Part shown: piece by piece, positions 49,890 through 60,800 of the stretch | How the letters are laid out: every line of letters starts with the position of its first letter | Position numbering within the stretch: the stretch's first letter is position 1 | NCBI RefSeq assembly: GCF_020382885.2 | Contig: NC_058494.1 | Location: 26,944,329-27,008,328, forward strand | Reading direction: 5' to 3' | DNA length: 64,000 nt | Source of the DNA: Scatophagus argus | Lineage: Eukaryota; Chordata; Actinopteri; Scatophagidae | Translations under genes and position numbers: made by a program | Notes under the pieces: model-generated | The model's database searches: none | What the model was told of the DNA's origin: nothing | What the model saw: the letters and a program-made list of their open reading frames with translations, nothing else

Positions 49890-51191
49890 ACATGTAAGCC
49901 ACACAGAAGAAGCCAGCGTTTGTTCATATCTGATGTTTATGTGAAGTAATCAAACTAACAAGCGGCCCTGCAGAGCTGAACATTGATGTGATGCAGCCTG
50001 GAGGTCAGAGGTCAGCGGCATGCAGCTTTGACGTCACTGCTGCTGTCTCATGTTTTGTTTGTCTCGTCATATGCACCTGAGCACGTCTCCACTCGTGTCT
50101 TGTTGCCTTCCCAACTCAAAGAGAGGCGCCGCTGGAAGGCTCTTTGTTTTATCTCGATGTCTTCTGTTTGGTTTTCTCATCTCACCTCAGTCAGATTAAT
50201 GTGTCACAGCTTCCCTTCACTCGCCTCGCTGCACCTGCTCCTCGTTTGACCTCATTTGATGTTGCGGTAAACGATGAACAGGAGTGCATTAATGTGCTCA
50301 GGACTTCAGTGCAGCGTCTCGAGCTGTAGTGTTGGCAGACGCAGTCGGGGAGCACAGATTGTCCTGGCACGATGGTACCAAACCTGGCAACCTCGCTGTG
50401 ACAAAAAGACCTCATGAAGAATTGGAAGAGCACAAGAACTGGTCCCAGTACGCACCTCTACAAAACAAAAACAACCTACGAGATTCACTCATTAAAATAC
50501 AATGAAAAATCAGTCATCGCAGACTGCTGGAACGCTGCATTTTTTGGGCGAGCTGCTCCTTTAAGATACAATAATTTTGAGATAAATATAAGTTAGATTG
50601 CTTTCAGGAACCAACTCTTGGACTTTTGGGTGTTTGTAAAACTGCTTCTATGATCTCTCATGATCTCTCAGCCTCAAAATGCATTTGGAAACAAAAGCTT
50701 TGCTGGTGTCTGTGGCTCCAGGCTGAACCTGATGAAGACATGCGGTCTGTGTGTGTCATGTGTGCCCCAGGGTCCTGGATTTGGTTGGTGAGGCCATTTG
50801 AAGGACATATTTGGATCTGAGCTGTAGTCCTCTGAACTGGGAGAGAATCTGAAAAGAGCTCAGAGGTGAAAGAGTTTCTCCTGAAGAACATGCAGTTCAA
50901 ACGATCATTCAAGGACCAGTAAAATGTCTCGTCTTCTGGATGGACGGTGATGAAGAGAGAGGAAACCTGGGACTTCTGGTGTCTCATGTGGTTTCAGCGC
51001 TTGCATGTGCATGACAGTAAATCACAGAACTGCTAAGCACAGACAGACTTTGAGAGAGGAGCAAAAAATATGTGACTCATGGAGGCATCTGCTCATCCTC
51101 ACGCTTGTTTTTCGTTTACGGCTACACGAGAACAGACAGAAACACAATCACACTGCAACACAACACGTACGCACAGGTCACGCACACACGC

Positions 51192-51230
<39 letters not shown>

Positions 51231-51310
51231 CTGCCTTATTGTTTTCCTCAGGCTCAACTGCAGCACCTTCGCTGCTCTGCAGTGAAATCCCAGGGCGGGA
51301 GGTGGGAGTG

Positions 51311-51343
<33 letters not shown>

Positions 51344-51914
51344 GGGGGGGGGGGGATTCTCAGAAACGGGTTGCCATGGTCACCAAAACAAGAATTCTTG
51401 CCTGCATCACTCCTTCCTGTGAGCTTCACCTCCCCTTTCCTTTTTTCCTCACACTTCACATGCAGCATCTCTTGCTCATCCAGACTTTTGTGCATGCATA
51501 CACACAGACAAACATAACGACAGTGTATGTAACACACACACACACACACACACACTCCTGCACACACATGTATCCATGAACACGCAAGAAGGGGATTCCC
51601 TGACTGCAAAAAAAACAACAACAAAAAAAACATAAACAATAATAAAATTCCAATCTCTTCTGTAAATGTCAACATGCAGCATCTATGATCTCCTCCAGTG
51701 TGTGTGTGTGTATGTGTGTGTGTTACATACACTTTCTTTATGCGTGTGTGTGTGTGTGTGTGTGTGCACTAACGGAGCATCCTCTTCCCCATCGCTTCTC
51801 TCTGTACGGGAGGGGTTAATCCATCCATCCATCCAGCACAGGGGATTCACGGTGGACGCTGAAATGCAGCGGAGCAGAGCTTAACCCTCAGCACTGACTG
51901 ACTGACTGCATCAT

Positions 51915-51963
<49 letters not shown>
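51192..51963. repeat. Cluster of alternating (AC)n and (GT)n runs upstream of gpr179
   Basis: The runs are (AC)n at 51192-51229 and 51533-51554, (CA)n at 51917-51963, and (GT)n at 51311-51341 (followed by a G10 run), about 51697-51722 and about 51744-51766. Runs of opposite sense alternate within 800 bp. Confidence 0.93.
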
Positions 51964-51965
<2 letters not shown>

Positions 51966-52852
51966 CAGATGTACCACTCTCATCACCTTTCCGCGCTGAT
52001 GGGTGCCCCCCGTCAATACGGAGGAGGGAGGCACGGGGTGAATGAAGGCGAGGGAGGAGAAGAGGGAGGGAATGATGGGAGAGAAGGGGTGGTGCCGGGG
52101 GGTGGGGAGGGAGGATGGACGAGCATCACAAGCCTCCGTCAGACGGGCTGGACGCTCTTTGGAGCAACAGATAGCAGAGCGGCAGACAGAGGAGCAGAGG
52201 AGCCAAGAGGAGGAAACTTTCTCCATCCCTCCATCTCTGCGACACACGAATCTCCTCCTCCTCCTCCTCCTCCCACCTGAGTCGGGGATGCCCCAACTTT
52301 AAGGCTTTCCCCACTTCCTCCTCCACCTCCTCCTTCTTGTGCAGTCCGCGTCTGCTTTGCTCTGGTGCCTGGCGCTCCACGTTGCTGTAAACCCCGGGAA
52401 ACGGAGACTGAGCCCAGGCAGGACGGCGGACTGCGGAGATGCGGGGTTTGGCCCCCGCGTCCTCCGCCTCCCACCAGCAGCAGCAGCACCGACGACGACA
52501 CGCATGTAAATGATATCTCCGTGCGAGTGCGTGTGCGAGCGCAGAGTGACGCGTGCGCGTGTGCGTGTGGCGCACAGATGGAGCTGTGCGCTCCGAGTGT
52601 GACAGGGAGCGCCGCAGACCGAGTGGCCGCGCTCCTCCCGGACACCTGCTGCTGCGGCGGCGGCGGCGCCTCGCTGCTGTGAACGATGAAGAAAGTCCGA
52701 ACCTCCGCAAACATGTGACATTTTGTGTCTCCTCGAGGGAATTACGTACAGAGGGGTCAAACGCCAACGAGAGACGGTGTTACAGGAGTGTGACCCCCCA
52801 CTCACCCCGCCCCCCTTCCCCTCCTCTTCCTCTGCTTCAGAGTGAATTCAGG

Positions 52853-53775
52853 ATGGGTCCTGTTTGGCTGCTTCTTCTGCTCCCATCCCTCCTCAGAGCA
52901 CAGGTGACTCCAGACTTCACCGCAGGAGCCACGGTGGAGGCAAACAACAGCACTGACTCTTCAACAAACAGCACGGGAGCCGCAGACGTCCCCACCACGT
53001 CCTCCAATCCCCTCAGCCGTGCAGAGCCTTCTGGGCTTCCAGCGATGCCCTCAGAAGCTCCCACAGAGGAGGAAGATGACTGGTCACCAGCAGAAACCTT
53101 CATGTACACTGGAGAACCCTCCACGCTGAAAGAGGCCCGCTGCTCACGGGCGTACAGCCCACCGGCGCAGACCGGATCCCTGCCCATCAGCTTCAGCGCC
53201 TCCCTCCGACCAGCTCTGGATGCACTGGCCAACACGGCCAACTTCCTCAACATGATCTTCCAGGCCAGTGACCTGCGGGAGAGCACCGTTCAGGAGGATA
53301 TGGAGTGGTACCACGCCCTGGTCCGCGCCCTCCTGGAGGCCGACATGCTCATCCAGCGGGCCCTGCTCACCTTCGACGCTGACCCAACTGCCCCAGCGCC
53401 ACAGCTGGTGCTCAGCGCTTCCCGCAACCAGACAGCTAAGGTGCAGACCATCATCCTCCAGGACTTATCCAAAGCCTGGGGGACCATGCACCCGCCTGCC
53501 CCAGCCCCAGACGACAGCTGGTTCAGAAGCTTTAAGTTCCCAGAGTCCACCAAGCCAATGGCAGCCCTGTCCAAGCGGGTGCTCCTCAACGACCTCAGCA
53601 CCTTGGACACGCCCAAGTGGGGGCAGGGCGACAGCTACGTGACCAATCGCAGCGGGGTGCGTTGGGCCAGCGCTCCCTTCCTCGACTGTAAGGACGGTCT
53701 CTTCGTGCCCGGCTGGATGCTCATCCTGTCTGCATCCTTCTACGGCCTCAAGCCTGACCTGACGCCAGAGTTCAG
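52853..53775 (+). CDS. gpr179: gpr179 coding exon 1 (signal peptide and Cache-like ectodomain)
   Basis: The exon begins at about 52841 after a strong acceptor (CCCCTCCTCTTCCTCTGCTTCAG), so an upstream non-coding exon is likely. The ATG at 52853 is chosen because a signal peptide follows at once. Residues 25-80 are Ser/Thr/Asn-rich with NNST and NSTG sequons. The rest (DMEWYHALVRALLEADMLIQ, GDSYVTNRSGVRWASAPFLDC) resembles the GPR158/179 Cache domain. The donor is TTCAG|GTCAGA, phase 2. Confidence 0.88.
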
Positions 53776-54802
53776 GTCAGAGCCACACACACACACACAC
53801 ACACAACCACACACACTATTATGCAGACTGTTACAGCGCAGAAATACGGGGCGACACAAACACAACCAAGCTGTCTCATGTTGATGACGTCACTAATTTC
53901 GGTCAAATCTATTGGTGCAGCTGGTGTCTGAAGGTCTTTGGCCATCAGCGCTGTCACATGAACAGAAAGCTGCACTGGGTTCTCAACAGGCCACACCTCC
54001 ATCAGGCCTCCTGCAGGTTTTTCATTCGCTGCTTGCATCACACAGTGTTTGAAAGCATCCAATTACATTCCTAAGTACTGCACTTAAACAGTTTTGTACT
54101 TATTTGACCACCGTAGTCACTTTGTGTGTTCAGTTTGATAAAATGCAAAATAAGAGCAACACATAAATTATGATGCAACATGATAAATTTAGATGAAGCT
54201 TTATTGACACCATAGTGGTTAACATTCACTCCACATTCACCAGCTTCAGCAAGTAAACAAGTAATAACCATATCAGAGGTTCATAATACATTACACATCA
54301 GTCTGAAATGGGTTATTGGCATAATGAATGCTTTTACTTTTGGTACTTTAAGTACATATTGATGCCAGTGGTTTTGGAGTAAAGAAACCTACACTGTGGT
54401 GTTAATAATTTTACATCGTCTACTCCCTCCATGATGCCCAGAATCATAAACTTGTAAAGTGAAACTGGTTTAACTCCAGTTGCTTCAAATTGCTAACTGA
54501 TTATCTTGTCTTTCCTGCCAGTAAAACATTAAGTAAAACTAGAAATTCTTCTGTGAGAAGAATAAAAGCTTTGACGCTGACAGCAGCAGTGTTTGAATCT
54601 CACCTGATTTTTGTTGTTGTTGCTGTTGTTGCACACTGGAGACAACTTTGACCAGCATTTGGAATAAAAAGAAAAAAGTTTGAATCAACGGAGTTGGATA
54701 AGATCTGACATTTGAAAGGGGATTCACCCAAAGGCCATGCAGGTTTCTGTAAGGAGAGAAGAGCATTATTATCATAATGAATGATGATATTTGGAGCCAC
54801 TC

Positions 54803-54841
<39 letters not shown>

Positions 54842-57800
54842 AGAGGTGTGATCCGTGTGGATGTCAACATTCAAGACATCGACTTGGACCAGTGTGCAAC
54901 AGGAGACAGCTGGTTTGCTGATACTCACCAGTGCAACCGCACCACCATGGAGGTAAACAAAATGCTTACGAGGACCAAACGGACCTGACAAAGTCCGCTT
55001 GTTCACGACTTTGGCCCACAGTGACACATCTCCACAGCTGCTGTATCGCTGGCTTTCAAATTTAGTACAAATGTTTCCCAGAAGGTCAAACATCGAGCGC
55101 CACTAGCAGGTCAAACTTTATGTCCGTGGTTCCCAGATGATGAACCCTCTTGACTTTCGTGATACTTTCACTTTTTACCTAGCGACGCCACCAACATTTA
55201 GGAGGAAGCAGTAAAATGTTCATGCAAACATTAACTGGCTTGCCAAGAATTTTGAATGATGAATTGCAACAGCTTTTAAATTGAATTTTAACACCTCACT
55301 AAACACTAAACAGGCTGGCCTGAGAGTTCGTATCAGTCGCTGTCCAGAGTCCAGCCTAACGTACCACCCAGCAAACAGCACCAAGGTCACTTCACCTGAA
55401 CCGTGAAACAACTTGACGTCTGCACAGACAAAATGCATGAAAAACCAGAGGAGAGTTACCCGCAAGGCATCTGTTTTCATGTCACGAGATTGATTTGTTT
55501 GGGCTTAAAACATATGTACTCACATTGTTTAATCTTCTATATTATATATATATATATATTCCACCTTTGGTATCAAATGTACAATATTAACATAGAGTGG
55601 GTATTTGAAAGAGAGTGTGATAAAGCCTGCGCAGGGACTGTATAGTACACACTGTACTGTACCTTAGATTAATGAGCCATCAGCATGTCCCCTTTTTGTG
55701 AGACACCAAATCACTTTCAGCCTATCAGCCTCATCTATTAATGATGCAGATTAAACAATGATAATCTTTGTCTTAATAATGGGGATTGGGTTGGAACTCC
55801 AAGATCACAACTTTGAAACAATAACACTACAGGGACGATGGCTGCCATTCATAATATTTCATGGTATCCACAAAGGAGCCCCTTGCTGTTTAGCAGCAGG
55901 CCAATTTTTTAGGGTTTGGTTTTCTTCCTTGTTCTCTGGATACACTATATGGACAAAAGTATTGGGGCAGCTGCCCATCACACCAACAGGGACTTTAATG
56001 ACGTCTCATTGTAAACACACAGACAGCTTTGCAGCTCTAACAGCTTCCACTCTTCTGTGAAGGCTTTCCACAACATGTTGGAGTGTTTCTGTGGGAATTT
56101 GTGCCCATTCATGCAGTAGAGCATTTGTGAGGTCACACACTGATGTTGGACCAAAAGGCCTGGCTCACAATCTCCGTTCCAGTTCATCCCAAAGGTGTTG
56201 GATGGGGTTGAGGTCAGGACTCTGTGTGGGCCAGTCAAGTTCTTCCACACCAAACTCATCCAACCATGTCTTTATGGAGCTTTGCTTTGTGCACTGGGGC
56301 ACAGTCATGCTGGAATAGAAAAGGGCCTTCAACAAACTGTTGCCACAAAGTTGGAAGCATAGCATTGTCCAAAATGTCTTGGTATGCTGAAGCATTAAGA
56401 TTTCCCTTCACTGGAAGTCAGGGAGGGCGGCACGGTGGTGCAGGGGTTAGCCGTGTCGCCTCATAGCAAGAGGGTTCCAGATTCGAATCCCGGTCTGGGA
56501 GTCGGAGTTTGTGGAGTTTATGTGGAGTTTGCATGTTCTCCCTGTGCCTGCGTGGGTTTTCTCCAGGTACTCCGGCTTCCTCCCACAATACCAAAAACAT
56601 GCACATTAGGTTAATTGGCTACTCTACATTGCCCCTAGGTGTGAGTGTGAGAGTGTGTGGTTGTCTGTCTTTGTGTCTCAGCCCTGCGATTGACTGGCGA
56701 CCAGTCCAGGGTGAACCCCGCCTCTCGCCCGTAGTCAGCTGAGATAGGCTCCAGCTCCCCTGCAACTCTGATGGATAAGCGAATGGATGGAAGTCAGGGG
56801 CCGAGCCCAAACCCTGAAAAACAGCCCCCTAACACACCAGAATCTTTTGCCATCTGGCTCTGACAGGCTCAACTAAGAGTTTTTGTTAGCAAAACAATCT
56901 CACCACAGTTAACTGATGTGTATATTTAAAGGCAACATGGACAAGAAGTACTTAAAGTCCTTAGAGAAATAAAAATACTAACAAACTCCTTGGTCCGCCA
57001 AGGAAGATGATGTGATCAAACGCTCCAGAGCAGCTGCGAAGTGTACTGAAGCACCACCTGGCTGGGAGATTGTTTCGCCAACTGTTTGCCAACAAACTGA
57101 AGAGTGGCCATCATACAGTGTGTTCAAGGCATCATTACTGCAGGCAGGCCACAACTCAGACTACCTGAACTTCATGTAAATACTGTTTAAAGTGTAGGCA
57201 AGCTGTTCAAACTGTCTGTGAATTTTAGTTACATCACACAAATACGCTCTAAACTGTTAGCGACCTCTGAAAATGGTTTAAGCCCTTTCTGTCTGTGCCC
57301 ATCACTTTGTTTTTGCCTTTTATCCTTTGCTCATGCTTTCACACTTTGACTCTTCTGTCGGCTCCCTCCCATCATCTCCATCTCCAGTCCTGTTTTAGCT
57401 TCAGTTTCCCTTTTCCCTGCCGGCCTGTCTGTCCAGACCCAATCCTCTACCTCTCATCTCTGCCGTCTATTTAAAGATGGTTGCGCTGGGTGGCGGGCTG
57501 CAGGATGATCTGATGGATTATGGCGATAATCCAGTCCGCTGACATACTTCCCCTTTCTGCATCGCACTCACGGGGGTCTGAAACACAAGAGAAGAACAGT
57601 CCTAAATATTCCCAAATCCACATGGCCGCCTTTGTCCCGTCCCATCCTACCTGGCTTAGAGGATTCAAACCCTTTGGCTGAACAGGGTCACCCACTTTTT
57701 TGTCCTGTTTGGTCCTGTCCCCTCTTGTTTCTTTACGTCTTGTTTTGTCTCCTGTTGTCTTTTCACACCATCTCGTCATCTCGCCTCGTCCTGTCTTGTC

Positions 57801-60800
57801 TTTTCAAGACTTGTTTCATTTTTTCATCTTATCTCATGTAGACTCGTCACCATCTTGTCTTCGTCTGTCCCGTCTTCCCTCAGCACGTCCCACCTGATGT
57901 TACACAGTCTCTCCCTCGTGTGTCCTTCAAGCGTTGTCCCATCTTCTTGTTTGTATGGCCCCACCATGTCTAAAAGGATGACGTCCTGATCGGTCTCATC
58001 TCATGTCAACCGGTCAACCAGTCGTTCCAGCTGTGCTCACACATGCTGTTGGGTTCAACTGTTTAAACGCAACATATTTTCTAACCTCTTTGAATGTTTT
58101 CTATGCAAAAATCTTAATTTGTCAAGGTTATGCAGATGAAATACTTGGCCAGTTATTGACGTTAAGATGATTTCACTTATTTTATTGATTGTGGTATGAG
58201 GGGTCCTTCCCCACAGACAATCGTGAAGCTGTTCAAAGTGGCCGTCGTGGTTTCAACTTAAATGTGACTGATGACTGAATCCATTCAGTTTCTATGACTC
58301 TCTGCTGAATTGAGATGCGAGCACGAAGAGAATTAAGTTTACGGCTCGGTATAATCCATATCACATTAATGTTCAGCCTGTGGCATTAGGTCTTTGAGCT
58401 TCTGATAAGGGGGTTGTGAGTTTGTATATACATATGTGTGGCCAGAGTGTGTGTGTGCTGGTGCTTTGGAACAGGATTTCTCTAGAAAAGGATAATACTC
58501 TCAGTCGAGGCATTATGTATCCATTTAGCTTTTAACTTAGATTAACAAACAGACCATCCAAGTGTGTGTGTGCGCGTGTGTGTGCGCGCGTGCGTACGTG
58601 TGTCCTGACTGGCTCAATTGAAGCCAGCATCAGAGGGAATCAGACCGAGAGAAAGTGACCCCTTTTTCATTCAGGCACTGTTGTCTTCATGTTCTCACAT
58701 TTCAACTTATTTTTCCTGTTTGTTGGGATCCCTGCTAGTTGTTGCCTTGGCAACAGTTTCTTAACAAAGTGAATGAACTGCATCCAAACCTATCCTCACC
58801 CTTCAGCCACGTGACTGAACAGCGACGTGCCAATCGTGAGCCTGAAATCTGTGCAGAGCAGTTTTGCATGTTTACATTATGATTGTTGATGCCTGTTTTG
58901 TATGTGCATCAATGTGGAATATGCACTTTGACACACAGACAGTGGATGTGCTACCGTTGGGGTGTCACAACACACAAAAAATACAATAGATATTTTATGT
59001 ACATTTGCAACTGCTGCTGGGAGTCAACACAGTCAGGATTTATTTATAAGAACTTTGAGAACTTCTCAATAATTTCCAGACTTTTATGTCATTTAGAGAC
59101 AGCATTTACAGTTAATAGCTAATGAAATCTGTGGATGTTATTGGAACATAAGAAATTTGAAATGTGAACACAGAGGATTTTACTAACGTGTGAAATCTTT
59201 CAAAAAAATCCTTATTTTGCCTATAATTAGTACCAAATCATGTAATTATTTGCAAGAAAAAGTTTAGGAGAAAATTTAGGAAATGATTAGAAAATTACAC
59301 ACTTGTAAAAAGTGATGGTGCCATATGTTGTTATTGTGTTTGCCCCTGCAAACAGGACAATAACGTGCCAAATTCAAGGGCGTATATGTATATGGGTATA
59401 TGAGGTGCATGAGTCAAACAGGAAAGATAAGTAGGCTGTAATTCAAAACCTGTCAAACAGGAACATAAAAGAATAATGACCAGAATTATCTTTTTGTTTC
59501 TTGCAGTGTGTACCGATTCCAGGCCGAGGTTTTCGACTGGGTCAGTACTGCTGCCGCTGCAAAGAAGGTTACTACAACCCTGAAATCGCCCCTCAAGACC
59601 CAGGTGAGTCACTGACTAACATCTGCTCACAGCTGGTGAGATGACGGAGACACTCCCCCGACCACTGCCCCGATCTTCGGCCTTTGAGGTCTTTAATATC
59701 ACTTATCCCTCATTTAAACAAAACCAAAGTTCACAGAAAGAAATTCAGATTAAAACCATTTTTAGCCAAGTGATGAGCTTTTTCCCCATAAAAAGGTTAG
59801 TATTGTGTATAGCCTTTGGTGAACACATGGTATGATTTCTGTAAGTTTCTTATATATCCTACACTTACATTTTACAGAGAAGAGAAGGTCGTGATGGAAA
59901 GGTTCAATTAATTCAAGAAAAAACAACTTACTTACTCACTTCGTAGCTCAGATTAATGAAGAGTGGAGCCAAGATGCTTCGCTAATCCCCTCACAAAGTT
60001 CCCCCTCTCAAACCACCACCACCACCACGCAGACCTCCAACCTGCCCAGTAAAACATCACATGGACCCAGTTAGAGGAATCAGGATTTCGTCACATTCAC
60101 CATCACTGCCTGCCATTACGAATCAGACGGTGGTGGGTGAGAAATTTGCCTTTAGCTGCCTGTGATTATTTCATAACACAACAGAAAAAGAAGTAAGTTA
60201 GACAAATGATACGATGGTTTTCCTGGTTAGGAGTGTATTGCTTTGTGTACTGTATGTACTGAAGTCACGTGTACATGAGGTCCTCACATGGGTTTGTGTG
60301 GGAGTTGGTGCAGATGGTGGCCCTGTGAACGGGAGTGACGGCGGTGGTACGTGTTACCCGAACATGCCCACGTGTCTGCCGTGCTGGCCGGGCTGTACGA
60401 GTTGCCAGGACGGCACCCCCTGCTGGGTGCAGGAGGCCTGGCTTCTCAGGGCTGGCGTGCTGGCCGTCCAGGGTGTCTTCATGCTCCTCATCTTTGTCAG
60501 CATGCTGGTGGCCTACAGACATCGTCGAAACCGGGTGAGTCAGGTCTTTTGGCTCAGATGGGAATGGGAATCAGGGTGTGCTGGGTTTATTTTGGAAATG
60601 TAGACTGTGATGACCCCGACTTGCATTTCTGTCTTTATGTGCATATGAGTCGATGTTTGTTGTGATGCTGCTGATGCTGATGTGTCTTCAGTCCCTCAGT
60701 GTTACTAAACCACAGTTGGGCTGCCACTGATGGTTACTTTCATTATCAACTAATCTGTCAGTTACTGTCACAATTAAGTGTTTAGTCTATAAACTGTCAG

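Larger units (their letters stand above)
47131..52840. other. Head-to-head intergenic region between socs7 and gpr179
   Basis: About 5.7 kb. The left end should hold the socs7 promoter and 5' UTR, including a (CTC)n run at 47480-47518. The middle has a Tc1-like remnant (48006-48480). The right third is crowded with (AC)n/(GT)n runs, and the last 500 bp is GC-rich with TATA-less, CpG-containing sequence expected of a gpr179 5' region. No exon was recognised. Confidence 0.6.
54953..59506 (+). other. gpr179 intron 2, with transposon debris
   Basis: A 4.55-kb intron. It holds a Tc1-like copy with a nested SINE (55941-56845), a degenerate CTTGTC/CTCGTC-rich pyrimidine stretch at about 57690-57900 and short (GT)n/(GC)n runs near 58570. 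No exon was recognised. Confidence 0.75.

Noticed and set aside
51178..51732. Minus-strand open frame of 184 codons with THTHTH and VCVCVC runs
   Set aside because: It is made of dinucleotide repeats. Such frames are expected in (AC)n/(GT)n DNA.
52126..52805. Minus-strand open frames of 170-210 codons before gpr179
   Set aside because: They are antisense to a GC-rich promoter/5' region, Arg/Ser/Pro-rich, mutually overlapping in three frames, and resemble no known protein.
55978..56395. Transposase genes in the Tc1-like copies
   Set aside because: Only C-terminal parts remain, with stops and shifts. The N-terminal DNA-binding region and the first catalytic residues are absent.
57690..57900. 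A coding or regulatory element in the CTTGTC/CTCGTC-rich stretch
   Set aside because: It looks like a degenerate pentamer/hexamer simple repeat in gpr179 intron 2. There is no consistent frame or motif.
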